In this document: piece after piece, positions 17,749 through 28,249 of the stretch
Position numbering within the stretch: position 1 is the stretch's first letter
Layout: each line of letters starts with the position of its first letter
From: Amanita rubescens
Taxonomy: Eukaryota > Basidiomycota > Agaricomycetes > Agaricales > Amanitaceae
Length of the DNA stretch: 64,000 bases
NCBI GenBank assembly: GCA_015039365.1
Contig: WION01000039.1
Span: 124,001-188,000 of the forward strand
Reading direction: 5' to 3'
Program-made: the position numbers and the translations under genes
Notes under the pieces: model-generated
What the model was told of the DNA's origin: nothing
The model's input: the letters and a program-made list of their open reading frames with translations, nothing else
Databases searched by the model: none

Positions 17749-19385
17749 GTTCTCTTAAAATCTGATGCTGTTGGTTTCAGGGGTCCTGTAAACATAATTG
17801 CCAGTACATCTTGAATTTCATCTTTTGGAGGTGGTAATATATTATAAATTTTTGGTATTGGTGATTGAAATGCAATTGCATTTGCCTTCATTTTGCGCAT
17901 ACCTGATGCTATTCTGATACAGCAACAACTATGTCTTATTCGTGCTATTAACATTCTTTCAACATATCGTAATGAAGATAATTCTTTTGGTACTTCTCCT
18001 AGCCATAATCCATTTGCTAAAGCAAATCGTGGTATTTTATTATTGCGTATTGTAGCACGACAAGAATGACATATACGATTACATGAATGATCTAAAACAA
18101 TTGAATGTTCACAAATCTTATCAAAAGTATTCAATCTTTCTTTTCTTGTAATTCCAGAGACTGATAATATATGTAGATATTTTGTCATGGCTGATAATCG
18201 AGATAAAGCAGACAATGGTACTAATTGACCACAAACAGCACAACCTCCTTCTTCAATTTCTCTGGCAAGCATTTCATCACAGGCTGATTTTATTATTGTA
18301 TGTGCAAGTTCCTTATTTAATGGTTCTGGAGGAAATACATCATTAAAAGATTCTTGGTATGAATCATTTAAAAGTACCTTATCATGTATTACATTAGATT
18401 TTTCTAAGTTACAATAGTCTTTGAACTTGTTTTTCTTTTTTTCTCTGTATAATTGGATGTGCTTTGTTAAGTTTTGTCTTTTTTTTTCTTGTAAATTGTA
18501 ACCACCATGATCAACTGATAAAACAGAGCGGTATTCAATGCAGCTACTTCTGCAAAAATGTTCTTTGAATCGGCATTGTAAAAGGGAAAGTGTTGGGTAT
18601 TTTAGTTCAATACCATGTAGTTTTGCAATTTTACTTCCAGTAGAAAGTGGGAGAAAGGGCACTATGATATGTATTGGAATGTTGATTATCAAGTAATGGT
18701 TATCAGAATATTGATCTGCCATATCACTCACTTTTATATGATCAATAAAATGAAATTTGGAGTCAGAGAAGTATGAAGGATTGTCTTCAATATAAGGTAC
18801 TATATCAGCATACAGAATTGAGCGTGTGCGATGACCACCTAATTGTTGTACATAATTAATAAATTTATCAACTTTTCTTAAGTTTTGTGTTGTATCTGAT
18901 AAGGTAGAGCATAAGATCATATTGCTAAAAGATATCAATTGAATGGTATTTCTTTCTGAGGTTTGTGAAGCAAGTATACCTCTTTCTGAGGCTTGTGAAA
19001 CAAGTATACCTCTTTCTGAGGCTTGTGAAACAAGTATACCTCTTTCTGAGGCTTGTGAAACAAGTATACCTCTTTCTGAGGCTTGTAAAACAAGTATACC
19101 TCTTTTTGAGGCTTGTGAAACAAGTATACCTCTTTTTGAGGCTTGTGAAATAAGTATACCTCTTTTTGAGGCTTGTGAAATAAGTATACCTCTTTTTGAG
19201 GCTTGTGAGACAAGTATACCTCTCTTTGAGGCTTGTGAAACAAATATACCTCTTTCAGAGGCTTGTGAAATAAGTATACCTCTTTTTGAGACTTGTAAAA
19301 GAAGTATACCTGTTTTTGCAGCTTCATAACATAAAATGGAAGGTGATATTAAGGAAAATACAGTTGGAGAATCAAACATGAGCAT
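17749..19385 (-). CDS. Helitron Rep/helicase, N-terminal part
   Basis: Separated from the main part by element C. On the minus strand the frame reads an N-terminal minisatellite-encoded stretch (about 13 copies of a 10-residue unit like ASKRGILVSQ), then about 150 residues of unclear nature. A cysteine-rich region follows (CAVCGQL, then CNRICHSC), then ALANGLWLG, resembling the DUF6570-type domain that precedes the Rep domain in fungal Helitrons. The frame ends FKRT at the target duplication and resumes as PFLVRRN at 14227. The nominal ORF to 17706 includes 14 codons of LTR. Whether translation starts at the ATG at 19385 or on an upstream exon is unclear. Confidence 0.75.
18952..19325. repeat. 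30-bp coding minisatellite
   Basis: About 12-13 tandem copies of a unit like TTCTGAGGCTTGTGAAACAAG + TATACCTCT (two units per 60 bases). Because 30 is a multiple of three and the unit lacks stops in several frames, long ORFs appear on both strands. Only the minus-strand frame connected to the Helitron is likely to matter. Confidence 0.9.
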
Positions 19386-19567
19386 AATAGCTAAATAAAC
19401 ATGTTAGTCTTGATACAAAACAAAAATATAGAATATGATTAATTACATTCATTGTTTTTTGTCTTACAATATAGGGTGGCAGAATCAGAAGAAACAATTG
19501 AAGACTTAAAGTTTGGTATTAGTGTGTTCATAATATGTAAAAAAGATGATGAAGCGAAAGACATACT

Positions 19568-19797
19568 GTTATGTATATGATCCAATTCATATTATTTATG
19601 TCTGAGACACTGATGAAATCAGTTGGTTTCAGAGTCTGTATATTGTTAAAGTCTAAAAAGCAGTTAGTGATTTGGGAAGTAATGTTTTGCATAGGTTTAC
19701 TAAGGAATCTGATTATATTTTTCAAGGCACGGGATTCATCATCTACAAAGTTGTTTTCAACTTGGATGAAATCTTGAAGATGATTTGGGTTTGACAT
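19568..19797 (-). CDS. Possible 5' exon of the Helitron gene
   Basis: An ATG at 19797 opens a 77-codon stretch (MSNPNHLQDFIQ...) that runs to a good donor GTATGT at 19567. A CTAAC branch and TTTAG acceptor lie near 19391-19410, just before the next frame. The simple join is out of phase with the frame at 19385, so this exon is only tentative, and another intron or an indel would be needed. Confidence 0.3.
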
Positions 19798-19799
19798 GA

Positions 19800-20460
19800 A
19801 GTTGCTTTGAAATTGTAGTAGCTGATAAGTAGATCAAATGTTGAAAAAAGTGTTTAAATAATGAGAGATTTTAACATACAAAGAGTTGTGACAACAAGTA
19901 TCGCAATTTAGAAGTTATTTCGGTAGTTTTCACTGTATGTAGTGATGCAGTAAATGAAGGGTTTCAGAATGCTGCAGTTTTATATATTATATTCGAATCC
20001 GGATTATGTGATAAAATCCATCAGAGCTAAATACGGACTTCTGGGTGAAAGCAGCAAGTCAGATTATGATTGTCAAATATGGATATCTCAGTGGATGAGG
20101 CAGTGCGATGCAGGATTCCGATTAATGCCGTAAAGTTATCGGTGTGAATAGTTTAGTTGCCGGAGGCTCTGTGGATCCAGGGCTTGATTGGTCAGTACGA
20201 CCAGTGGTCACCAGGCAGTTTACGCCAGTGTAGGTGTAGGTCGTGGTTAGCTAATGTCTGTGCCAATGTCTGAATCGATAGTAGAGATCAGCGTTGACAA
20301 AAACTCAGGCGCTCGGCTCGGACTTAAATGCTTGTCGCAAATTCTATCTCACGTCAAGACCGATCCAGTTGACTCACATCACCGTAATCATTCACCCAAT
20401 TCTCTTTATTTCAACAATCCTTAAGTTCCCCTTCCCGATCTTCTCATCCTTCAAGTTCGT
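19800..20460. other. No gene seen
   Basis: AT-rich sequence next to the Helitron turns into mixed-composition DNA near 20050. No ORF with protein-like character, repeat or RNA gene was recognised. The Helitron 5' terminus probably lies here but could not be placed. Confidence 0.4.
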
Positions 20461-20463
20461 CTC

Positions 20464-21640
20464 ATGGCAACCATCCTCATCCTGCACCAAGCGCAAATGG
20501 CCATCGCCCTAGAAAGGAGAGCACAGGTCTGCTCCCCTCCCATCTCCGACTCTACCATGTTCAACGCCGTCTGCCGCCCATTCTAACATCCCATGCTAAT
20601 TGGCTACATGATCACATTGATGCAAGCGCAGGACAATCACCCCAGAGTCCCGTGAAGAGGGTTTGGCAACAATCGCAGGCCTCGCAATGAATGAAGTACC
20701 TACTCCGGGTCGGCCAGTACCTGTCTTATTCTAAAAGCTCAAAATCTCTTACGAGGATAATATCCGAGCGAAGTGCGGCATCCGTTCTCCTATCCAAGTG
20801 GCTGAATTGTACTAACCTCTCTCTCACGCAGTACAGTATAAGATGCCCCATCCGGGCCATCCCGACGTTACACAACATAAGGTTCGTGTACGTGCCATGG
20901 TCCAGTCACCACTCCAGCCAACGCCCTCCGGGCTCCAGGCACAACAGTTCAACCACCCCAACCAACACCACGCCATAGGGGGACACGCAGCCCTCCACGC
21001 TTTCCTCACTGAACACCCTGATGCTTACTCTGATGTCGTACAAACCACCCTCCAGAAAACCCGTCGTACTGGAACCGACTTAACGTTGGACTCACAAGCC
21101 AGGTACCCAGTCCATATGAACCTTGCTGGATGCCATGTCTTTCGGCGGACGTGGTTCACAACCTCCCCAATCTCAGAATTTGAGGAAACCGAAGGAAAAC
21201 AGTTGGAGAAGAAAAGGTGTTCGGCGAGAGGGTATCAAACTGTAAACATCTTTACTATTCACAGCTCGTGCAAGCCTAACTTTGAATTCTAGTTCACAAA
21301 GGTTGAACCTTGAAGAAGCCAGCAGGCCGGAACAGCTCGTTCCGATATGACCCGAGTTTGATGTAGATGTGTGAAACGTTTGTGTGGAATTTAAAAGGTA
21401 TGTTTCATGATCGATCATCTCACAAATGTTAACATGTCTTTGTAGATCTCGTTGTCACCCCTGAGCATTTCGCACAGATACTTGTCGAAGATTACAACCT
21501 ATGCTACCTAGCACTGACATATCACCAGACGAGCGATTTCAAAGCTCATACTGTCAACTATGACGGCGACGAAGATGAAGCCGGCGATGTAAGTTCATTG
21601 CTCTTTGGAGGGTTTCGTTGTGAAGAGCTGATTAAATGAA
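20464..21640 (+). pseudogene. SNF5/SFH1-like chromatin remodelling subunit, decayed
   Basis: SNF5-family proteins are core subunits of SWI/SNF and RSC remodellers. Matching pieces are visible in order: TPGRPVPV near 20700, MPHPGHPDVTQHKVRVRAMV from 20843, RPEQLVPI near 21330, EFDVDV, ETFVWNLK just before a GTATGT donor near 21392, and after an intron VTPEHFAQILVEDYNL then DFKAHTVNYDGDED from about 21448. The gene is broken: an in-frame TGA follows PI where the family has Arg (consistent with a CGA to TGA change), and a 1-nt shift separates DVDV from ETFVW. Several introns are apparent (CTAAC branch and CGCAG acceptor near 20810-20830). The start chosen (MATILIL) is tentative. Confidence 0.5.
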
Positions 21641-21990
21641 GACAAGACATGGTGGGCAACAAGATCTGGGATGATTTTACGGGGGAGAGACAGACTAGTA
21701 GGCCCAGATTCGGCAAGGAACAGCAGGAGGTGAAGGTGGGTGTGAACAAATGTTCGTCAAGGGAGAGAAGTTCTCCTGCGTCTCATCGTATTTTATACAA
21801 AGTTTTGTGTATTGTTTCCACTGAATTAACGAAGTGATAATAAGAGACTACTTAGATTTATCATCTATGCATACAGTACGACCATGAACAAGAAAATTGG
21901 TTGCTTTATTCGGGTTTTGCCTACTCGCCATGCACGTGGCATGAATAAAGATAACATTCATCAGTGTGTTTCGCAATAGAGCTGCATGCC

Positions 21991-22314
21991 TGTCATGAGC
22001 CTTAGACAGGCTACACAACACAAGACTCAATCACTCTGTGGCTACTGCTGACCGTGTCAAGCAGCGAGGATGTATACAAGAACCGTCGAGGTTCAGGGCA
22101 AAGGTAAGAGGGGGCTCCGAGCTGTCCAAGGAAAGACTAGCTTGTTGCTTAGGGTATGTACTACAATATACACTACTTATATACTACTTAGGGCGTAGGG
22201 TATGAGTCATTGGGCATAGGGTATGAGTCATACTATGTCATAGGGTATAGGGTACATGAGTCAGTACATGCACGAAGCATGCGGCGTATCAATGAGTAAA
22301 ACAGGGGCTTGACA
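21991..22314 (-). repeat. 3' LTR of element B (324 bp)
   Basis: Begins TGTCATGAGCC on the plus strand and ends GGGGCTTGACA. It contains the TAGGGTATGAGTCAT short repeats. The 350 nt between it and the end of pol (22315-22668) hold the 3' untranslated region and purine tract. Confidence 0.92.
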
Positions 22315-22668
22315 TAGCCTCCGTTTCAAGGTTCGGATTCCAGACGAACTGGAAGGGGATCCAAAAATTCGATGGTATGACAATTGGCACTCACGTTTTT
22401 CCTGATGCTCCTTCGTCTTTACCCGTTACCAGACCTGCGTCCGATGCCGACGGGAGGTTACTATCGAGTGCTAAGGTTAGGCCTTTCGACTTTCCACGTA
22501 GGGGTCCGTCTCCAGGGTTCACCGAATACCCTACTGACATCTCGCGATTCCTCGTTTGAGGCGTCACCCATGATCTTGCCTAGGCGCGTCCTCTCCCGAT
22601 TCCTCGTTGTTTCTTTCTTTTTCTCTCCCTGTTCGTATCGGATCTTGTTGCTACAGGTATCAATCACT

Positions 22669-25600
22669 TTAAACTGGTGTGGGTCCTTGCGACGAATTCG
22701 CTTCTTCGCGTGCGCTCTTCCAGCGTTGCCAGTTCCCTTCGAGTTTTCGTCGATACTCTTCGTCGAAGGCCTTGTCATCCCACCCATAAAGGCGCGGATG
22801 TGGAACATAGAGGGGGAGGAGGTGTGGAGGTGTCGGCGTTGGCGGTCCAGAGGGGGTTGGAGACAGGGATGATGGAGGGAGGAGAGGAAGGGGTTTGTTT
22901 TGTCGTAACGCTGAAGGGTTCTTCTTATAGTATTCCTTTATCGCCTTCTTCGCGTTTTCCATGTGTTCCTCGGGTTCCCAGGTATTTTCTTCTTCGGGTA
23001 ATCCTTTCCATTTCACCAGGAAACGTTTCCCTTGTCTCGTTTTTCTTACCCCTTTCACCGCTTCTACTTCGTATTCTTCACGTCCATTAATAATTTCCGG
23101 TGGTGGCCGTGGTTCGTTTTCTCGCTGCGCCGGGAATTGCGGTTCATAAACTGGTTTAAGTTTCGATTCGTGGAAGACGTCGTGTATCCCCCACGTCGGT
23201 GGTAATTCCAGTTTATACGCTGATTTCCCTATCTCGGAAATTACTTTGAAGGGTCTGTGGAACTTTGTGTCGAGTTTTTTCGATGTCCTCGTTGTTTTAA
23301 TTTTGGACGCATCTAGATATACTCGGTCTCCTGGTTGATACCGTCGGGATGGTTTGACGTGTTTATCGTGTTGTCTTTTCATCCTTTCCGCGGCTTGTTC
23401 CAAGTTTGCCTTCACCGTTTTCCATGTCTCTTTGAATTTTTCGATATATTCCGCAGCCGAGTGGTTTGCCGTTTCCGTTTTACTTTCCGTTCCTTTGAAT
23501 GGATTTCTTCCCGTTGTAATCATAAAAGGGGAGAACCCTGTTGCCGAATGTCGTCGATCGTTGTGACAGAATTGAGCTATGGGGAGCCAATCTGTCCAGT
23601 CGTCTTGTTTTTCGTTTACATACATCCGCAGGTATTCTTCCAATTCTTGATTTACTCGTTCCGTTTGTCCGTCCGTTTGTGGATGGTACGCCGTTGAAGG
23701 GTTTGCTTCTATTCCTAGTATTTGGTATAGTCCTTTCATAAATCCGGATACGAATTGTGTTCCTCGGTCCGATATGACCTTTTTTGGTAGTCCTTGTTCT
23801 TTGAATATATGTTCCCGATAAAGGTTTGCTACTCCTTGCGATGTTATCGTGGTATTGCATGGAATGAAGTAAGCCTTCTTTGAGAACCGATCAACAATTA
23901 CCAAGATCATATCTTTTCCCTTTGACGGTACCAACGGTCCGATGAGGTCTACGCTGATTACTGCCCATGGTTCCGACGGGATTTCGTTTGGTTGTAATGG
24001 TGCCGCCCGTGGTTGTCTATCGGGTTTATTGATCTGGCATTGATGACATGCCTTGATGTATGTTTCAATGTCCCGTTTCATGTTAGGCCACCAGAATCCT
24101 CTTGTCGTTAATTCCAGGGTTTTTGCGACTCCTGGATGTCCTGCCGTTTTTACGTCATGGTTCGAGCTAATTACCCTTTCTCGGATTTCCGGTTTTGCTG
24201 GTACGTATATTCGTCCTTTCCATTCCCAGCATTGATCGAGGGTATCGTATTTGAAATCCGGGTCTTTTTCTTTTATTCCCTTGGTTACTTGTTTATCAAA
24301 ATATCGACGATGTGTGTTACGAATTTCTTGTCGAATACTTAGCCATTCATAACTTTCGTCATCTATTCTGATTTCGACTTTTCCGAATATGTCTTCTTTT
24401 AGGAGAATGATTCCTTCGTTATCGTTTTCTCCTTTCGGATGTCCAGCTCTTCTAGATAATATATCGGCTTTAGTATTCGTTTTCCCGGATCGATGTTTTA
24501 TGACAAAATTATACTCTTGTAGATCCATGATCCATCGGGCTTGTCTCCTGTTCAGGTTTTGTGGTTTTCGGAAATATGTAAGATTTTGATGATCTGTCAA
24601 TACTTCCGTTACCGTTTCTGTTCCTTTTAGGTAATGAGCCCAATCGTAGAATCCTTGCATTACCGCTAGCATTTCTTTGTCGTATACTTCGTAATTTCTT
24701 TCTGCGTCGTTTAATGCTTTCGATATGAACGCTACGGGTTTCCAAATTCCGTCGTCGTCGAGTTGAGAAAGTATCGCCGCGATTGCAAAGTCCGATGCGT
24801 CTGTTTCCATTCGGAAGGGTCTTCCTGGTTTAGGGATGATGAGGACCCTTTCGGAGGCGATTTCCTTTTTTAGTCCTTCGAACGCTTCTTGTTGTAATTC
24901 CGTCCATAACCATTCAATTTTTCCCGTAAGTTTCGTTAATGCTTTTGCTATTTTTGCAAAGCCTTTAATGAATCTTCGGTAGAAGTTGACAAATCCGAGG
25001 AATTGTTGAAGTTCCCTTTTCGTCGTCGGCGTTGGCCATTCGGCTATTGCTTTCACTTTGTTAGGGTCCATTCGTATTCCTTTATTCGAAATGATTAATC
25101 CTAGGAATTCGATCTCTTCTTGTTCGAAGTAACATTTCTCCGCTTTTAAGGAAAGTTGGTGTTGTCGTAATTTTTCGAGGATTCTCTTGACTTGTCCTTG
25201 ATGTTCTTTTTTGTCTTTTGAGAATACTAGGATGTCATCCATATAGATTACGACCCATCCTTCGGCAATTTCTTCTCTGAAGATATCATTCATCATTGTT
25301 TGGAATGTCGCCGGTGAATTGGTTAATCCGAAGAACATTACCAGTGGTTCGAATAATCCACGATTCGTTCGGAATGCGGCTTTCCATTCGTCTCCTTCTT
25401 TGATCCTGATGTTATTGTATCCCCATCTTACGTCCATTTTTGAGAAGTACTTCGCTTCGGATAACTTGTCGATCAATTCCGAGATTAACGGTAATGGATA
25501 TCTGTTTTTGATAGTCATTTCATTTAATTTTCGATAATCTTGGACTGGTTGCAGTTTTCCGTCTTTCTTTTTTACGAAGAAGAATGGCGATGCCATGGGC

Positions 25601-26757
25601 GATTTACTTGGTTTGATCCTTCCCGTTTCTAATTGTTCTTTCAGAAATTCGTCCAATTGTTTTTGTTCTTCTGGGTTTAACGGGTATATTTTGCAATCCA
25701 CCATTTTTGCTCCTGGTGTTAATTCAATCGCGTGGTCCCATGCCCTTCTCGGTGGTAATTGGTCGAATGTCTGTTTTTCGAATACTTCTTTGTAATCGCG
25801 ATAGACTTCCGGCACTATTTCCTTCCAGGTTCTCTCGACTTGGTTGGCTCCCGCAATGTCAGTTGCAAAGTTTGATTTTGCCCGTACCTTTATCCAGGGG
25901 AGATCCACGTGTCGTATGAATTCGGGTCGATCAATATCAATGGCCAGTATTTTATCTTCTTCTGGATTATATTGATCGATTTCATCTTCTGGTTCTCTGA
26001 CCCATGATTCGTCGTAACATTCTCCTGGACATTTTGAGAATTTTATTTGGGCTTTTCTCCATTCGATTTCTGGGTTATGATGTTCTAACCAATCATGTCC
26101 GAGGAATACGTCTTTCTTTCCAATATTTACCACCGCCAGTTCTAGCGTTTCTTCATGGTCGTAAATTCTCATTTTGATTGTGACCATGTCCGTTATCTTT
26201 CCTCCGATGTTTAACGTTCCGTCGGCGTTAGTAGCGGTTATTGCTCGTGGTAATTTGGTTGTATTGATTTTGTGTTCCTCGACAAATTGTTTGGATATTG
26301 CCGACATCATACATCCGCTGTCGATTAACGCTATGGTGTCGAAGCTTTCTTCCGTATCCAGGGTGGTGAGAATGACTCGTATGTCCATTTCTCTGTGTCC
26401 TGATGCTCCGATCCATTGTGGTTCTCTAAGTTTTCGTAGATACCAAATTGCTTCTTCTTCTTCGAGGTTGTTGATTTTGTTGATTAATTCTTCATCAATT
26501 TGTTCCCTGAAGGTTTGATGCGCGAATGTCTGTAATTGTGTAACTCCTTGTTCCGGGTATTTCCATAGTTGTCTTATCATCCATGCTGATGACGTGTTTC
26601 TAAGTTTGTTTGTTTTGTCCCTTATCGATGTATTTCGAATCTTTCCTTCCTTTTGTTTCACCTCGTATATTATTGATTCAAGGGATACATATTCGGAAGG
26701 TACTAGAGATTCATAAATACATCGATCGGAGATCAATGAAGAGGGACTATCCTTCAT
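22669..26757 (-). CDS. Pol polyprotein of element B
   Basis: The 1362-residue frame is intact. It has a retroviral-type aspartic protease with DSG (ALIDSGCMMSA, near residue 140) and an RT with the catalytic box YMDD (near 495). RNase H follows (METDAS; DKEMLAV), then an integrase zinc finger (HHCC ending CHQCQINK) and a DDE core (VDLIGP, SDRG, QTDGQTERVN). A chromodomain near residue 1240 reads EYEVEAVKG...FLVKWKGLP...WEPE, and a Pro-rich tail of about 90 residues completes it. Start ATG and gag stop overlap as ATGA, placing pol in the -1 frame relative to gag. Family membership is Tf1/sushi-like by RT, chromodomain and priming arrangement. Confidence 0.93.
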   Translation of the reverse strand: MKDSPSSLISDRCIYESLVPSEYVSLESIIYEVKQKEGKIRNTSIRDKTNKLRNTSSAWMIRQLWKYPEQGVTQLQTFAHQTFREQIDEELINKINNLEEEEAIWYLRKLREPQWIGASGHREMDIRVILTTLDTEESFDTIALIDSGCMMSAISKQFVEEHKINTTKLPRAITATNADGTLNIGGKITDMVTIKMRIYDHEETLELAVVNIGKKDVFLGHDWLEHHNPEIEWRKAQIKFSKCPGECYDESWVREPEDEIDQYNPEEDKILAIDIDRPEFIRHVDLPWIKVRAKSNFATDIAGANQVERTWKEIVPEVYRDYKEVFEKQTFDQLPPRRAWDHAIELTPGAKMVDCKIYPLNPEEQKQLDEFLKEQLETGRIKPSKSPMASPFFFVKKKDGKLQPVQDYRKLNEMTIKNRYPLPLISELIDKLSEAKYFSKMDVRWGYNNIRIKEGDEWKAAFRTNRGLFEPLVMFFGLTNSPATFQTMMNDIFREEIAEGWVVIYMDDILVFSKDKKEHQGQVKRILEKLRQHQLSLKAEKCYFEQEEIEFLGLIISNKGIRMDPNKVKAIAEWPTPTTKRELQQFLGFVNFYRRFIKGFAKIAKALTKLTGKIEWLWTELQQEAFEGLKKEIASERVLIIPKPGRPFRMETDASDFAIAAILSQLDDDGIWKPVAFISKALNDAERNYEVYDKEMLAVMQGFYDWAHYLKGTETVTEVLTDHQNLTYFRKPQNLNRRQARWIMDLQEYNFVIKHRSGKTNTKADILSRRAGHPKGENDNEGIILLKEDIFGKVEIRIDDESYEWLSIRQEIRNTHRRYFDKQVTKGIKEKDPDFKYDTLDQCWEWKGRIYVPAKPEIRERVISSNHDVKTAGHPGVAKTLELTTRGFWWPNMKRDIETYIKACHQCQINKPDRQPRAAPLQPNEIPSEPWAVISVDLIGPLVPSKGKDMILVIVDRFSKKAYFIPCNTTITSQGVANLYREHIFKEQGLPKKVISDRGTQFVSGFMKGLYQILGIEANPSTAYHPQTDGQTERVNQELEEYLRMYVNEKQDDWTDWLPIAQFCHNDRRHSATGFSPFMITTGRNPFKGTESKTETANHSAAEYIEKFKETWKTVKANLEQAAERMKRQHDKHVKPSRRYQPGDRVYLDASKIKTTRTSKKLDTKFHRPFKVISEIGKSAYKLELPPTWGIHDVFHESKLKPVYEPQFPAQRENEPRPPPEIINGREEYEVEAVKGVRKTRQGKRFLVKWKGLPEEENTWEPEEHMENAKKAIKEYYKKNPSALRQNKPLPLLPPSSLSPTPSGPPTPTPPHLLPLYVPHPRLYGWDDKAFDEEYRRKLEGNWQRWKSAREEANSSQGPTPV

Positions 26758-28091
26758 TGATCTTTCACAAAACCCAACTTCTCTTTCATTTCCGTCTTTT
26801 CTTCTTTGGTCATTGATCCGAAGTAGTCTCCCACGGCTTGCCTTCTAATCACGGTTTTTCCTTTGCAGTATTTTGCGATGTGACCTATTTTTCCGCAGTT
26901 GTAACATTTAGGCGGAGGACGGGTTGTCGGGGTCTGGTCAACATCCATTGCGTTTTCGTCTTTTACTTTAACCGTAATCGTTTCTTTCTTCGGTTGACTT
27001 GGTCCGGCTTGCGCGTTTGTCCTTGTAACTTTGAATTCTCGTTTGCCGTAGTACCTTTCGGCTTCTCGGAATTGTTTTTCTATTTCCGTGGCCCTGGTGT
27101 ACCATGCTTGGAGTTGTCCTGGTGCGCTACCGTCTCCTGGGTTTCCTAATTCGATTACCCTTCTACCTACTCCGACTTTAACACCTTTCTTGAATTGGTC
27201 GATCAAGGCGATTTCGTCGAAGCCGGAGAGTTGGGCCCATCCTTTGAATTCGATAATATACTCTTCGATGGTTTTATCTCCTTGTTTTAATTCCCGGAGT
27301 TTCTTTATGGCCTCATCGCGTGTTTCCGTTGTCAGGAAGTATTGCCTTGCTTCTTCTGCGAATGCGTTCCAGTTTATGAAAGGCGGTTTATGAATGAATT
27401 CATATTCTTCCCATGCTGGATGTCCTGGAGTCGCTTCTTCTGCCGGTACCGTTGTGCATGCTTGGTAATGGGTACAGGTTCGTCCCGGGTAGGTGTTTGC
27501 GAACCTGATCCTTTCTTCGTCGTTCTGGGCAATTTCTCCTATTTTTCCGTTTGCCCAGTTTGATGCTCGGTTTCCTTTTCCTTTCCTGATTCGTTGGATC
27601 GCATATGTGACTCGTGCGATGTCGTCTGTTAACCTTACTTGGACGAAGTAATAATTCATCCTTCTGAGCCATGAATCGATTTCCGCTGGTTCGCCTTCGT
27701 AGTGTTCCGGAGGTTCAATTTTTAGTTCCGGTGGTCGTGTCCTAAGTCTATCGGCGTCTCTGTCGGCTCTTTCTGCGGCTCTTCGTTCTCATCTGAGTTG
27801 TCTTTCAAACTCCTGTTGTTGTTCCTGCAATTGTCGTTGGAAATTTTCGTTTTGTTGCCGTAGTTGTTCTATTACGTTCGCAATATTCGCTCCCATTGCT
27901 GCGGCAGCGACGGTTGCATCTTCAGTTTCTGTTGCGATGGTTTCTATTGTGGGTACGGCCGTTGCTGAAATTGCTCCAGTAATATTTCCATGTTCGTCGA
28001 AGGTTGGTTGGACAACCTGTATCCTGTTTCGTCTCATGATGTAAGTGAAACCTGCCAGCGCGATAGCAGCGAGCGCAGCTGGTAGGGCCAT
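26754..28091 (-). pseudogene. Gag of element B, interrupted by one in-frame stop
   Basis: The frame starts with MALPAALAAI at 28091 and contains a Gln-rich coiled-coil stretch (QQNENFQRQLQEQQQEF). It meets a TGA at 27789-27791 and then continues in the same frame to a Ty3 Gag domain (AEEARQYF, KGWAQLSGFDEIALIDQFKKG) and a CCHC knuckle, CYNCGKIGHIAKYC, near the end. The next in-frame ATG is at 27659 (MNYYFVQ). The stop is consistent with a single C to T change of an Arg CGA codon at a CpG. Gag forms the particle and binds RNA; a truncated product from 27659 would keep the core and knuckle. Confidence 0.85.
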
Positions 28092-28235
28092 GGTTTAGCG
28101 GGTGTTTGGGGTTGTGTAGAGTTGTTGATGTACTTGTGCAATATAAACTGCTACAAGGTAAAGGTATGTGAGGTGTGCTATCAGGGCGATAGCAAGGAAG
28201 ATCCGTAGGAAATTCGTGGTGAGTGGTGTGAAGAA

Positions 28236-28247
28236 AAGCAACAAGCT
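28236..28247 (-). other. Primer-binding site of element B (self-priming type)
   Basis: In the sense direction the 5' LTR is followed by 2 nt and then AGCTTGTTGCTT. This is the exact complement, over 12 nt, of AAGCAACAAGCT inside the same LTR (28398-28409). No tRNA-like TGG start is present. Confidence 0.65.
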
Positions 28248-28249
28248 TA

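Noticed and set aside
18943..19329. Long plus-strand and second minus-strand ORFs over the minisatellite
   Set aside because: A stop-free 30-bp unit opens several frames at once. Only the frame joined to the Helitron domain is supported.
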